A stretch of 64,000 nt of DNA from Megalobrama amblycephala (GCF_018812025.1 NC_063062.1:2640754-2704753); one strand, 5' to 3'. Counted from the first letter of the stretch, positions 1 through 11,899 are shown. Numbers and translations: made by a program. Notes: generated by a model not told the origin, from the sequence alone.

Positions 1-379
1 GCAAACTATCTATAGCAGAAACTTTTTATCTTAATAGCCTCGCACTTGTTGAATAACAAAATGTTGATTATTGGGATATCAACGTTTTTTTTGTTCGTAA
101 TTGTGTAGCTTATGGCATGACATTTCTTTTTGTAATGTTTATGAGCGTGTTAATGGATACAAACTGCACAATTGCAGTTTATCAGATTGTTGCATAGCTA
201 TAATTGCACAATATAGTTGAAACATTAACACATTAAAATTGTCTGATAATCATACAGTAGTAACATGAACCCTTTGTAAACGATTACATCATGGGCGTAC
301 GGGACACCCCTCAGCCCTCATGACAGCTGAAACAACTTAAAATAGGCCTTCCGTCATTTTTGGCGATAGCCTACAGATT

Positions 380-545
380 GATGCAAGACTACAAATGGTC
401 TACTTTTATTTGTGTACGCTCACAATAACAACAAAACCTTGTACTTTTGAAAAATAAAATAAAATAAAATAAAAAACAGGGTGTGCTTTCAGCTGTCTCT
501 CTGCGAGAATCTGACACGTCTCAAAAGTGAACTTAAACTTAGCGA
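380..545. repeat. Fragment related to the piggyBac-like element family
   Basis: The stretch around a 'ttttatttgtgtac' core followed by an A-rich run resembles the interior of the piggyBac-like element near 58900-59000, where the same core and the 'aaataaa' run occur in the same order. No terminal inverted repeat or TTAA duplication is visible here, so this is a decayed fragment. The match was made by eye only. The flanks (1-380 and 545-1185) show nothing I can recognise. Confidence 0.35.
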
Positions 546-1189
546 ATAATTGTAGCCTACCTAAAAAGAAAGAAATATCTCAATTCGATAAATTCGTAGG
601 TCTGTTTTAAATAAGAGGCGATATATCCGCTGGAATGTGTTGTTTCTGAATTTGATATTTGATATTTTAAGGAATAGAATACACTCCTGCATTTAAATGC
701 GGCTGCAGGAGTTGCAGTTTTTTTTATGACGTTTTATTAATCCGTTCATTCTTTTTAGTTGCAATGATTTAGCTAAATGGTGCCTTAATAATGGGAGCGA
801 AATTATTCAGTGACTCACGTTTTACTAAAATAAAGGATGTAATTCATGAAACACGCAACAATTCCTTAATCAGTCCCAAACAGATATATTTTTCCTAAGT
901 AGTTATCTGTCAAATAAAGGACAGGTAACGAATAACAAAGTATGTGCGTGTCAAAATGCATGCTGTTTTATTAAAGGAGTTTAAAATATAAATAACAAAT
1001 GTATTTGTGATAAATATAGGCCTAATATGTGAGAAAATTGACATTTTGCATAAAGATAAATGTGCTTTGATGCATTTGTTGGATAACATGTGGTTAAAGC
1101 GGCACTCAGCGGTCAAAAGCTGCAAATGCACTTTGCGACGCGGCGGCACGCGCGGCGGTAGAAACACCGTTTTGGATGGCCACCTACTG

Positions 1190-1640
1190 TAGATCAAAAA
1201 CGTTGAATATCAAGTGTCCTCAACGAAGCAAGCCAAAAGGCGACAGCGGCAAGGAACCCAAACTCCAACAGGTGACAAAAAAAATGGAGAAAAACACTTT
1301 GGGAGAAACCAGGATCAGTCGGGGGGGTCAGTCAATGACACAATTTCAGCTGAAACTTCAGGGATGCGTAGTTGTGTCTAGGCACAGGTCCTTTACCTGA
1401 TCTGGATATGGCCCAGATCCAATTGACTACGATAGACCTCGGGATAAACAGAGAGACTAATATTAGTGTAGATGCCATTCTTCTTCTGATGTAACGAGTA
1501 CATTGGATGCTATAGGAAGTGTTCCCGGTTCCCGGCTGACCTAATCTAGCCTTGAGGTCATAAATGTATGAACGAACTGTTCCACATTTGTCATTGAGAG
1601 CATATGTTGTAGTTAAGATATTATTTTAAGATGGAATAAT
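1190..1640. repeat. Probable dispersed teleost repeat, class unknown
   Basis: This block ('aagccaaaaggcgacagcgg', then 'gagaaaccaggatcagtcgg', then 'gttcccggttcccggctgac') has the wording of a repeat that I recall as widely dispersed in fish genomes. No open frame or terminal structure is visible. The assignment rests on memory of the family rather than on structure in this window. Confidence 0.3.
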
Positions 1641-1689
1641 GTTGTTTTACATATGCTAGAAATATGGCTTTCAAATGAAAGATTGGTAT

Positions 1690-2538
1690 CAAAGAGAACA
1701 CCCAGGTTCCATTCCGGGAAGAAAGGCACTGGGGAGGGGTGTGGCTGTAAGTCCTATTCCGACCTCAGATACTAATCATCTAGCCGCAAATGCTAGGAAC
1801 ATGGCGGAGGATTCCACTCCAGCCTGATGTTCGTGGTGCGCCAGGCAAACATGGCTGCCAACTCTGCATCAGACTCAGACTGAGCTACTGCACCCAAGGG
1901 TGGGAGTCCAGCTGAGTCCTCAGTGTTGGAAGGCACAATCCTGGCCTCCGAAGCTGCTATCGATAGTTTGTCCTCATCCAGAGCCCCGAATGAGAAATCA
2001 GGTGTGAAATGTTACGCAGTCAAAGTCATTTGGGAACTCCACCGGGGGCACTGTTCAAGACGAGAAACGGGAGGCCCATGGTATTGCTCAGGCAGAAACA
2101 CTGGCATTGCCCTCATATCACCCTCAGAGCTAGCCGCCAAAGCTTTGCACACTGCAGAAGGATCGGGACGAGCAACTGGGGTGACACTTATCAGAAAAGA
2201 GAGTCCTGAACACAATGTTGCCAATGTACAAACTTTGTAAAGATGCTCTCTGTCTGTGCTTGCTCTTTTAGAGGAAAAAAAGCTGCTCTCTTATGTTGCT
2301 AAAGCCCCCCGGGGGAACTCTGTGCACTGCTTGGAGACAGACCACTGAAATGTACTGTAACACCAGCAACTCGCTTCTTCCAGAGGTGAAGGAAAAGAGT
2401 TTGTCTAGAGATGACACTTGCTCCGCTCTGAAGAACAAATCAGATGTATGTCCAGGGGAGTGCCATGCAAATTCCACTTGCAAATTCTCATTGGCCTCAA
2501 CGTATCAGAGGTGTTTGGGGCTTCCAATGCTACCCCTA
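1690..2538 (-). mobile_element. DIRS-like retrotransposon, Gag/5' terminal fragment
   Basis: Read on the minus strand, about 2224 down to 1700 gives a broken frame with features I recognise from fish DIRS ORF1: an acidic Ser/Asp-rich stretch, then a segment ending in PVPFFPEW just before 1700. The region from 2230 to 2538 looks like the 5' untranslated and terminal repeat part. Stop codons interrupt the frame, so it is dead. The terminal-repeat-like sequence appears to resume at about 3913-3965, after a hAT insertion. A separate DIRS fragment of the same class lies at the right end of the window (63.7-64 kb). The identification uses remembered family features and needs a database search. Confidence 0.5.
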
Positions 2539-3904
2539 CAGGGCCAGATTATCCATAGACGGGATTGGGCGAGTGCCCTGAGGCACCAGCCAATAGGGGG
2601 GCACCAAGTGATTAAGATAATGACTAGACGTTTTTAAAAAATCATGTTTTGTATATATATATTATTTGGCTGGAAAGATACGGATACAAAATTAACAGTT
2701 ACAATATATACAGAGAGAATATAAAGAGCCCTGCCCCTTTGATCGCAAAAGTGAAAGTGCCCTTTGCGGACACTAGCTACTCATGTGCGGGTTGCGGGAG
2801 AATCAAATGATTCGCGGTACTCCCGCAAAATAGAAATATTTAAACATAAAATATCTAAAAACTACTAATTTTTATTCATATATTGCAAAAAAGCAACAAG
2901 AACAACTAAAATAAAATAAAAATGATTTACAGTCGCAAGCATGCGAGATTCTATTTATAACTGTTGTTTGCAGTGTTGAGCAATGAAGCCAATCACAGAC
3001 ATATCTGTTGATTTCTGACACGCAATGGAGACGCAACACAATCAGGTGTTCATGTTAGAATACTCTTACCACTCAAAACGCTTACCACTCAAAACGCATA
3101 AAAGAGCGGGACTGAATCCTGCGAGAGCGGGCGCTGGACTGAAAAATCCGTCTCATCCGATGTAGGTCTCTACATCGCGGTGCCCCCGCGTTCCCATTTC
3201 TCCTCCCCCAGAACGCGATTTCGCCCCTGCCCTCGCGGAGGTCTGTGCATGCCACTGCATGGAGGACACCAGGTTTATTCTTGCCTATTTATTTGGAAAA
3301 TCTTATTAAAACCAAAATTATAGGCCTATGTAGAGTCCCATGCACTTACAACCATCACAGTGTTATCGTCGGTGGCTGACGATTCTGTAATCTCGGTCAA
3401 ATGCAGGCAATTTTCGCTGTGTATAAAACATACAATACGCTTCAAATGATTACACATATATGTAAATGTTCATGTGCAATTTTTTTACCTATGAAGCTCG
3501 TAATTATGATAATTCCAATAGCACGTTAAGGCAGAATTAACGATTTTGCATGCACAAATTCTAGAAAAAAGATTTTCTGCTAAGGTAAGATTTATTTACC
3601 ATTATTTCTCGGCAAATATGTGACGCTGTTGTCGATTGGCTTTTAGATGGTTGCTTAGATGCTTGTAAAGTTCAGTGTGTGTTTTTTGCTGGTTGCTTGC
3701 AACAGTTTTTCTTGGGCTTGCTTATTTGTTTTTTTTTAACATATGGTTTTGCATGTAGTCCTCATATATGCCTTTTATGATGGAAATAAAGATATTTAGT
3801 ATGACATGTTCATCACTAGCATATAAATTGTATGGGGGGGGGGGGGGGGGGGGTACTTCAAATGTGGTCACCCTAGGGCACTACACTGTGTTAATCCGGG
3901 CCTG
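2539..3904. mobile_element. Non-autonomous hAT-type DNA transposon with 8-bp target duplication
   Basis: The ends are CAGGGCCAGATTA on the left and TAATCCGGGCCTG on the right, which form an imperfect terminal inverted repeat. The 8 bases TACCCCTA occur immediately outside both ends (2531-2538 and 3905-3912). An 8-bp duplication with CAGGG-type ends is the hAT signature. The element is 1366 bp, carries no usable transposase frame, and contains a run of about twenty G near 3834-3853. It is inserted in DIRS-like terminal sequence. Confidence 0.82.
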
Positions 3905-3965
3905 TACCCCTAGTGTAAGAAACCATGTCGAAGTGACTTACTTATAAGGAAACATATTTTGTGTC

Positions 3966-4470
3966 TGTTTCACACTAACCGGGATGATGATGGACAGAGT
4001 AGTGCAGACAGTGGTAATGCTGCTCAAGTTGCTGTTGGGGGTCCAGAGAAATGAGGCTGATCTGGAACCAAATAACAGCCGAGGGACTCTGGCCAAAGGG
4101 TCCAGCTCCAGAGTCACTGATACCACAGCACCAAGAGGATCTGAACCAATGGTATGCAAGAATAATTCTGGTCAAACTGATTCTTCATTTGTTTAATATT
4201 TTATCTCTATATCTGACTAACTTACCTTGTACATCACCCTTGACAATCTCTTTTAATGTGATACAGATTGTAACTGTGGCAACAGGGGTGTTGAGACCGA
4301 GGGGGGCGGAGCAATGAAAGAATTTCTGATGGATGATTGGTGGGTCAATAGTGACATTTATGGGCAAACACATGACAGGCTGAGTCCTGTTAAAATGGGA
4401 TACAAAATGAATGGGACTTTTTGACTCACAACTTCATAAGACAATTGACCACTCTGAGTTATTTTCCACA
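3966..4470. other. Unassigned interval
   Basis: Two short overlapping frames occur around 3984-4317, but neither resembles a known protein, and no splice-bounded exon with matching phase to the integrin gene is apparent. I see no terminal repeats. Likely intronic sequence or an unrecognised repeat. Confidence 0.4.
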
Positions 4471-4668
4471 TACAGAAAGTATTTAGACTTTCATTCATTT
4501 TGGCAGCCTTATGCTAAAATGCTTTATTTATTTTTATTTATTTATTTATTTTTTCAAATCAGTCTACACTCCATATCCCATAATGGCAAAAACCAGATTT
4601 GTTATAAATTGGCAAATTTATTAAAAAAAAAAAAAAAAAAAAACCCAAAAAGCACATGAACATAAATA

Positions 4669-5236
4669 TTAAGACCCTTCACTCAGTACATAGTTGAAAC
4701 ACACTTGGTTGTAATTACTTTTTGGGTATGATGCAACAGGCTTTGCACACCTGGACTTGAGAATTTTTTGCCATTCTTCTCTGCAGATCCTCTCAAGCTC
4801 TGTCAGGTTGGATGCAACCTTTAATGGACAGCCATTTTCAGGTCTCTCTAGAGGTGTTTGATCATGTTTAAATTTGGGCTCTGGCTGGGCCACTCAAAGG
4901 CATCCACTGAGATGTCCTGAATCAAGTCTTGTCTTGGCTGTATGTTTAGGGTCTTTTTCCTTTTGGAAAGTCTGGCCCAGTCAGATGTCTTGAGCACTTT
5001 AAACCTGTTTTTAATTAAGGATATCTCTGTATTTTTCAGCTTTCCTTCCACCCTGACCAGTTGCCCAGATGAAAAATACCCCTACAGTGTGTACTAATCC
5101 TCTTCTCCCCTGACTGCTCAGTATGACTGGATGGCCAACTCTCAGAAGAGTTCAATTTGTTCCAAAACTTCTTCCAATTAAGAATTAGGGAGGCCACTTT
5201 GCTTTTGGGAACCAATGCAACAGAAATTTTTAGCAT
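4669..5236 (-). pseudogene. Tc1-family transposase, C-terminal fragment (frameshifted)
   Basis: Three overlapping minus-strand frames (5036-5236, 4848-5051, 4669-4893) read consecutively as the end of a Tc1/mariner transposase. The segment containing EWPSQSPNLNMIKHL corresponds to the conserved block with the third and last catalytic residue of the DD34E triad. Here the usual acidic Glu position reads Lys (IKHL instead of IENL), so the active site is lost. The segment NLTELERICREEWQKI and the RCAKPVASYPK tail match the family's C-terminus. At least two frameshifts separate the pieces. The N-terminal DNA-binding half is missing or displaced by the MITE at 5276. Confidence 0.75.
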
Positions 5237-5275
5237 TGCTTATATCTGTGCCTTGACACAATCCTGTCTCTGAGC

Positions 5276-5923
5276 TAGAGGTCTGCTACCCGTCAGGTCC
5301 TGAAGAACTTGTTGGTTTCGGGTCGGGTTTGGGTCAATGTTTCATAAATATCTTCGGGTTTATAACTAAGAAAAAATTAATCAGTCAAAGTCACTCATCG
5401 TGTTTGTTGGATAAAATGTGAGCCGGGGAATAGCACAAAATTATAGGCTACATAAATCTACTATTTGATATGTATATTTAAATATTTTAAACCTTGAGAG
5501 ATGATATGATAGACGATATGATACCTAAATGAGTGAAAACTCTATGAATGAAATGAGCACAGCGCGTTCGTAAATCAAACAGCCGCATTTCTCTCGTGTC
5601 TCTCAGAAACCAGCTTTGTCAAAAGTAGGCTGCTATCAACTAAGACACTACATCATACTACATCAATACAATCATACACATTTTCTACCACTTGATGTGT
5701 CTATTTAAATGTTTTAAACCTTGTATGATATGGCCTTGTAGTTTCAACCAAAAAATAGCTCAGCAGTTACGTGAACTGTAGGTCTTACAAAGCTGTGGCT
5801 TATGGCAAGAATACAGGTACATCTCTATACAGTGACACATTTCAGGTTCGGGTCAGGTTCGGCTTAAAGTTTAAGAGTATGGGCCAGGTTCGGGCTTCAG
5901 TTTAAAGCCCATGCAGACCTCTA
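5276..5923. mobile_element. hAT MITE with 8-bp target duplication inside the Tc1 relic
   Basis: The ends are TAGAGGTCTGC and GCAGACCTCTA, a perfect 11-bp terminal inverted repeat. The 8 bases CTCTGAGC flank both sides (5268-5275 and 5924-5931). There is no coding capacity. Degenerate 'gggtcgggttcgggt'-like wording is present near both ends. The insertion is younger than the surrounding Tc1 element. Confidence 0.88.
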
Positions 5924-6795
5924 CTCTGAGCTTTGCAGGAAATTCCATTGATCTCATGTCTTGCTTTTGCTTTGATATGCGTTTTCACCTGTTAGACCTC
6001 ATTTCAGTTTTTCTTTTTTAATAAATTTGCAAAAATGTCAACAATTCTGTGTTTTTCTGTCAATATGGGGTGCTGTGTGTACATTAATGAGGAAAAATTG
6101 AACTAAAATGATTTTAGCAAATGGCTGCAATATAACAAAGAGTGAAAAATTTAAGGGGGTCTGAATACTTTCCATACCCACTGTATATAGGTGTGTGCCT
6201 TTCCAAATGCCCAAATGTCAAATGAATGGACTCCAGGTAAAGTGCAAAAACATCTCTAAGAAGATTCTAAATGGAATGCACCTGAGCCAAATTTTCAGCA
6301 TCAAAGGGTCTAAATACTTAGGTAATTGTGAAATTTCTTTTTTTTTTTTCTTTAAAAAAATGCATCATGTGATTCAGTTACAACAAAACAAAAGAAACAA
6401 TAAGAACTAAATCTCCAAAAAGATCTTGCCCTGCATTCCATAAAGAAACCAGACGGATCAGTGCAGACTCATTTTCCACAAATTATTTTCCATGAATTGT
6501 AATGTGTGCAAAGGATTGTGGGTGATTTACGTGATGCTTCCTTCAAAATATGCAGAATGAAGAAAGCAAAACAAAGGCTACTTTCCAGCCATCCTTCAAA
6601 TCACCATGCACGTTCCGGGAGTCAACATGCAGAGGTTGTTATCAGTCTGCCAGGAAAGACTACATACACTTTTCACATATTTCTTTAGTATTGTCAAACT
6701 GAATATTAAATAGTTTGAATTCAAATACAGTATCACTGTATTACTTATCCGCTTATTATTGTGGCATCCTCTACTTATCCACCACTAAACAAAAT

Positions 6796-7197
6796 TATAG
6801 TTTTTTTTTTTTTTCTCAACTGCTTACACACAAAATCCTTACTTGTTTCAATCTTGCTTTCATGTTTACCATTAATTTTTCAACATCTCTCTGCCAATTA
6901 CTTTCAGTCTTGTACAGATATGTACATAAGAGCTCATGAAAGAAGAGCTTTAGGTTTTGAATAACTGTGTGTATATACAAAAACAGAATATTATGACAAA
7001 GATGTTTGCAACTTAAGATAAATGTTTGCGTTTGAGATGTGTTTGTGATATTTTGAATGCAGTGCTTCATTTTGCAAGATATGTTAGGCATTTTGCATTT
7101 TGTGTGTCCAATTCTTGGATTTGTGTGTAAAGTTTTGAAAAAAAAAAGAGGCAAAGTTTTGAAAATGTATGTAAGCAGTTGAAAAAAAAAAACTGTA
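6796..7197. mobile_element. Mariner-type MITE
   Basis: The left end TATAG plus a T-run then CTCAACTGCTTACA is the inverted partner of the right end, TGTAAGCAGTTG plus an A-run then CTGTA. The interior contains no meaningful frame. A TA dinucleotide at each edge is consistent with mariner-type target duplication. A related terminal repeat is seen in the MITE at 28981-29934. The stretch from about 6400 to 6795 shows nothing recognisable. Confidence 0.65.
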
Positions 7198-7290
7198 AAA
7201 TGAACTGTGATTGGTCTTTACATGGCATTTTCTTTACTAAGTTGGCAAGAATAAGCTGCAAAATATATAAACACATGCAAGCACACACAC

Positions 7291-7425
7291 TTGCCTTAGT
7301 ACTGTAACTGCACCTCTAGAGCCCACCACTATATCAGTGAGAGCGTCTGAGGTCAGATCCCCTGCAGAGTGAAGAGCAACTCCGAAATATTGTAGGTCAC
7401 TGCCTACAGCTGCTCCACTCAGTCT
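7291..7425 (-). CDS. Integrin alpha subunit, FG-GAP propeller exon (last recognised exon)
   Basis: On the minus strand, an acceptor ending in ATAG is followed by 135 nt (45 codons, phase 0) and then a GTGTGT donor. The exon encodes an FG-GAP blade: LQYFGVALHSAGDLTSDALT, then DIVVGSRGAVTVL. DLTSDALTD supplies the D-x-x-x-D-x-x-x-D calcium-loop pattern of integrin propeller blades. Leukocyte alpha subunits have a blade of the same shape (FGQSLSGGQDLTMDGL type) at this position. It follows exon 20114-20332 in phase across a 12.7-kb intron. No later exon (thigh, calf, transmembrane) is recognisable in 1-7290, so the 3' part of the gene is presumably outside the window. Confidence 0.85.
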
Positions 7426-7599
7426 CTATGTCAAAAACAGAAAAAGAGACATATTATGAAAAGGCATTTCTGTATTTTAGGCTTGTAAAGCAACCTAGTG
7501 AAACCTTATACCTGGTGGTATTTTTGCATCAAGTGTCACGTGTCACTGGGTTGCATTTAATGCTGGTTTGCATTTAAATGCGGCCTCTCGGCGACATTA

Positions 7600-8624
7600 C
7601 TCGCAGCAGTAATAGGCATTTTGGTTGACTACCTACTGTACAGATATACAGATGTGACCTTTATGAATGCACACTAATCGACTGCACGAATGCACGACTA
7701 ATCGCACGTTTATTAAAAAAAAAAAAAAAAAACATATAAATCATAATAAGCCTTTAATACCTAAGTATCCTAATCAGCATTGAAGCGCACACATTAAGCT
7801 AGCCACAGTGCACTGGCAGAAGTAATGATTATGAATGCATTGGGGAAAAACAGAAAGGATACTGCTTTAACATTTCAATAATTAATTGATAAACTAGTGT
7901 TTTCTGTATTTTTGGCTGCAGTGATGAAATTGGCGATGCTGAATCATCTCCGCAGTAGTGGACGCGCCTATATGCACATTTCATTTTGATTAAATAACCT
8001 GACAATATTTGTTTTCCACTTGAATTGGTTCATATAAAAGTAGACATTTTGCTTTCTATAGATATATTTTTCATGTCTGTGAAGCAAGTTTACATGGTTT
8101 CGTGCTTAAGTTCACAGAGAGAGAGGGCAGAAAGCGCACCCTGTTGCTTTCATCATTTTACAAAAGAACAATGTTTTGCTGTTATTTGTGACTGCACACA
8201 AATAAAAGTAGACTCTTTACAGATTCAAAAGACGTATTGCTCTTATCTGTATGACCAAAAATAGTATTTTAAGTATTTTAAATGCAAGTGATTGCACCAG
8301 CGCCTCCATGTTAGCTGCAGTATAGTATTCAGCTTTCACACTCCGCACAAACACTTGAATAGCCCACATTTTTCTAGGTTAACGTTAGAGCGAGCAGCCA
8401 TGTAAAGTTGCTACTACTTAAATGTTTCAGATAATTTGGATGTCCTGCCTGATGTACTGTAATTACCACATAGACCAGCTGTTAACAATCTGTCCCTCAC
8501 AGACACAGACCTTTGCCACTTCCTGTGGATTTTTTCCCCTGCAACTAAGGGACTAATAAAATTTTGGTTGACTAAGCCTCTTCTCGTCGACTAACAGTTA
8601 GTCGACTATTAGGGGGCAGCCCTA
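7600..8624 (-). mobile_element. hAT-like element fragment (one end identified)
   Basis: The right edge at 8624 reads, on the minus strand, TAGGGCTGCCCCCTAATAG followed by TCGACTAAC, a hAT-type terminus of wording common in fish. I could not find the matching left end or an 8-bp duplication of GAAAACAG. The interior around 8025-8270 resembles the piggyBac-like family ('acacaaataaaagtagactc'), suggesting a mosaic. The left boundary is a guess. Confidence 0.4.
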
Positions 8625-8649
8625 GAAAACAGTGCTTCATATTAATTTT

Positions 8650-8830
8650 TAACACTTTTTCTGAACATTATAATCCCAAAGTTTATCTGTGTGCTGCACA
8701 TTTTACAGAGGACAGCTTCTAGAACCTAAGAGAGTACATTGCCCGCTATGCACAAGATTCTTCTAAAAGATGTAGCGGTTCCTACTTTGTCAGGACAATC
8801 ATTTGTTTATGGATCACAACATGTAAGTAA
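8650..8830 (+). pseudogene. THAP-type zinc finger fragment
   Basis: The plus strand reads VYLCAAHFTEDSF, then a stop, then NLREYIARYAQD. The C-x-x-H-F pattern with acidic residues after it is the second half of a THAP (C2CH) DNA-binding domain as found in P-element-like transposases and fish THAP-containing proteins. A stop codon breaks the frame, and no first half with C-x(2-4)-C is visible upstream. It is immediately left of the gypsy LTR at 8929. Probably a transposon-derived remnant. Confidence 0.4.
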
Positions 8831-8928
8831 GTTTCATTATTTGTTGTTGTTATCTATTAACAGTTACAATTATAAGTTTTATTTTGTTGCTACAATGTAA
8901 ACAAAGGGCAACACTTTTTGGCTTCACT

Positions 8929-9397
8929 TGTTACGGTACACAGGAGGCAGACACAGATGTAAACAGGTAACTTGTTGTTTATTGACACCAGTAGAGCAAG
9001 GAGCATGAAACAGGTAAGCAGAGGTGAATCAATGGATGTTTAGATGATAATAATGGAGATAGTTACTGTCCTTTTCCCTTCAGATACGGAGATCTGTGAA
9101 CACGCTGGAGCTTGGAGATCGCTGGAGGTGACTGGAGCTGACTGGAGCACTCACACACAGTAGACGAGGCACACAGAGGGAAGGAGACACGCTGGAGACA
9201 GGTAAGTATGGAGTGAGGAGTCCTTGAGGTAAGCATTTACGTGAGTATATGCGAACGAGACCGGACATGGAGTGCTGTGTGTGTGTGCTCTTTATGGTGC
9301 TGCTGATGAGTGCGGTGATGAGGTGCAGGTGGCGGTGATCAGTACTCTGGGGATGGTGTGCGCTGGGATTGGTTGATGTTGGAACCTGTCTGTGACA
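8929..9397 (-). repeat. 3' LTR of gypsy copy I
   Basis: On the minus strand the LTR starts TGTCACAGACAGG at 9397 and ends CGTAACA at 8929. It has the same ends as the LTRs of copies II and III. The internal motif GTCCGGTCT (9258-9266) is the segment proposed below to act as the self-primer. Confidence 0.82.
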
Positions 9398-9419
9398 GTA
9401 CCCCCCCCTCCACGGCCCG

Positions 9420-11899
9420 CTCCTGAGGGCCGAGGACCCCGAAGCTGTGGTGGTCGTCCTCTTCCCCGCAGTGCCGGTCTATCAGGGTGACTGTCGTGGA
9501 AAGTTTGAAGTAAGTTGGGATCAAGGATGTCGTTTCTTGGGACCCAGGAGCGTTCCTCGGGGCCGTATCCTTCCCAGTCGACCAAGTACTCCAGCTGACC
9601 ACCACGATGCCAGGGAGTCCAAAATCTCATGAACCTCGTATGCCGCGCCGTCTTCCAGGATGAGTGGAAGGGGGGGTTCGGCAAGAGTCACGTCAGGTCC
9701 TGTGGAGAGAGCAGAAGGGTGGTAATGTTTAAGGAGTGAAACGTGGAAAGTGGAGTGAATGCGGTACCCTTGTGGCAGCTGAAGTTGGTAAGTGACCGGG
9801 TTGACCTGCTTGATGATGGGAAATGGGCCAATGAACCTGGGACTCAGCTTCTTGCAGGGCAGACGCAGTCTGATGTCCCGAGTAGACAGCCATACCTTCT
9901 GACCGGGCTACGTCTGCGCAGGGCTCGTTGCAGCTGGTGGTGAGCTGAGTCCCAGACCCTCTCGCTCTCTCGGAACCAGTAATCCACTGCCGGAAAGTTA
10001 GAGGGTTCCCCGGTCCAGGGGAACAGTGGGAGTTGGTAGCCGAGTACGCACTGGAATGGTGTGAGTCCTGTAGTCGACTGCCGGAGAGAGTTCTGGGCGT
10101 ACTCGGCCCAACCCAGGAACTGGTTCCAAGAGTCCTGGTGGTCATGACAGAAGGTACGGAGGAAGCGGCCGATCTCCTGGACCTTCCTTTCCGTCTGCCC
10201 GTTCGACTGCGGATGGTATCCCGAAGTTAGGCTGACAGCCACACCTAGGAGGGAGTGGAATGCCTTCCATACTCTGGAGATGAACTGGGGTCCTCTGTCT
10301 GATACAATGTCCTCTGGTATTCTGAAATACCTGAACACGTGGTTGAAGAGCATTTCTGCGGTTTCCATGGCAGTGGGCAATCCTCGTAGTGGAATGAGAC
10401 GACAAGATTTGGAGAAATGGTCTATGATGACTAGGATGCAGGTATTTCCATCAGAAACGGGGAGGTCAGTTATGAAATCCACTCCTAAGTGTGACCATGG
10501 TCGGTTGGGAACGGGCAGAGGAAGGAGTTTCCCAGCTGGCAGATGACGAGGACTTTTGGAGATGGCGCACTCCCGACAGCCCTGCACATACCTTCTGACA
10601 TTAGCTGCCATCCCTGGCCACCAGAAGCGTTCTTTCAGCAACGAGAGGGTTTCATTGACCCCCGGGTGACCAGTGCCTAGTGACGTGTGAGCTGAGTGGA
10701 TGGTGGGAGTGCGTCGTGTCCGGGTGATGTAGAGCAAGCCAGGTGGACAGCCCGGCGGAGGGTTAGTGGAGGCATTGGAGGAGGGAATGGTCTCCTCTGA
10801 CCAAGTGATGGGGTTTACAATAAGTGAGCTCAGGATGATAGGCTCAGGTTCTTCTGTCTTTTCTTCGGGAGCATGGAGACGGGAGAGAGCGTCGGCTTTG
10901 GTGTTCTTCGAGCCTGGTCGATAGGAGATGGTGTAGTTGAATCGGGAGAAGAACATGGCCCAACGGGCTTGTCTTGGGTTTAACCTTTTGGCAGAACGAA
11001 GATACTCCAGATTTTTGTGGTCTGTTAGAACCAGGAACGCATGTTTGGCTCCCTCCAACCAATGCCTCCACTCTTCCAAGGCAAGCTTAACTGCTAGGAG
11101 TTCCCTGTCACCGATGGAGTAGTTGACTTCCGCCGGGATGAGCTTGCGGGAGAAGGCGGCGCATGGATGGAGTCTACTTGGCGTCCCCTGCTGCTGCAAC
11201 AACACCGCTCCCACTCCGGTGGTAGAGGCGTCCACCTCTACAATGAAGGGCTGTTCTGGATCGGGGTGAACGAGTAAGGGAGCGGTGGTGAAGGCTTCCT
11301 TGAGGCGATTGAAGGCGTTGGTGGCTGCTGGGTTCCAGGACAGAGACTTGGGCTTATTTCGGAGAAGGCTGGTGAGTGGATGGGTGATGGAGCTGTAATC
11401 TTTGATAAACCAACGGTAGAAGTTTGAGAATCCAAGGAAGCGTTGCAACTCTTTAATGGTAGTGGGTTCTGGCCAGTTGGTGATGGATTCCACCTTCCTC
11501 TCGTCCATCCGGATGCCACTGTGGTCAATGATGTATCCAAGGAATGAGACGGTGGGTTGATGGAATGGACACTTTTCTGCTTTGAGGAATAGATGGAACT
11601 GGCGAAGTCGTGTGAGGACCTCTGCAACGTGTCGGCGATGTTCGGCCTGGCTCCGGGAGTAGATGAGTATGTCGTCGATGTAGACTAGGACGAAGCGATG
11701 GAGAAACTCCCGGAGCACCTCGTGTATGAAGTCCTGGAATACGGAGGGGGCGTTGACCAGGCCATACGGCATCACAAGGTACTCATAGTGACCAGTAGGA
11801 GTAATGAAGGTGGTCTTCCACTCGTCCCCCTCACGTATCCGGATGAGGTTGTACACGCTGCGGAGGTCCAGCTTCGTGAACACAGTGGCACCACGGATG
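9420..11899 (-). pseudogene. Gypsy Pol, copy I: RT, RNase H, integrase, chromodomain
   Basis: An open stretch of 679 codons (11883 down to 9844) begins inside the reverse transcriptase. It contains the polymerase motif YIDDILIYS, the RNase H region ([15 protein letters not shown], then [10 protein letters not shown]), the integrase zinc-binding H-H-C-C block ending GCRECAISK, and integrase core residues ([16 protein letters not shown], then a downstream Glu in NGQTER). A frameshift near 9935 moves the C-terminus into other frames, where the chromodomain [19 protein letters not shown] follows at about 9480-9600. The N-terminus is lost by truncation. This is the only gypsy copy here that retains the YIDD catalytic motif in an open frame together with RNase H and integrase, but it cannot be functional alone. 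Confidence 0.85.

Larger units (their letters stand above)
4471..6185 (-). mobile_element. Tc1-like DNA transposon relic, interrupted by a hAT MITE
   Basis: The left end begins TACAGAAAGTATTTAGAC. The right end is GTCTGAATACTTTCC followed by CACTGTA, which is the inverted partner of the left. This is the wording of fish Tc1-like terminal repeats. The minus strand between them carries the C-terminal half of a Tc1 transposase (4669-5236). A 648-bp hAT MITE sits inside. A second short stretch of similar Tc1-type wording follows at about 6186-6345. The element is heavily decayed. Confidence 0.75.
8929..11899 (-). mobile_element. Ty3/gypsy chromovirus-type element, copy I (5'-truncated)
   Basis: The element lies on the minus strand with its 3' LTR at 8929-9397, a G-rich polypurine tract next to the LTR (about 9400-9417), and pol from about 9420 to 11899. 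The 5' LTR, gag, protease and the start of the reverse transcriptase are missing: the element stops abruptly at about 11899. The domain order (reverse transcriptase, RNase H, integrase, chromodomain) is that of the chromodomain-bearing gypsy group. Copies II (13995-19375) and III (25060-28430) are close relatives. Confidence 0.88.

Noticed and set aside
3984..4317. Possible host exon on either strand
   Set aside because: No motif, and neither splice sites nor phase fit the integrin gene.
1..7290. Search for integrin thigh, calf or transmembrane exons downstream
   Set aside because: No matching exon seen; the region is repeat-rich.
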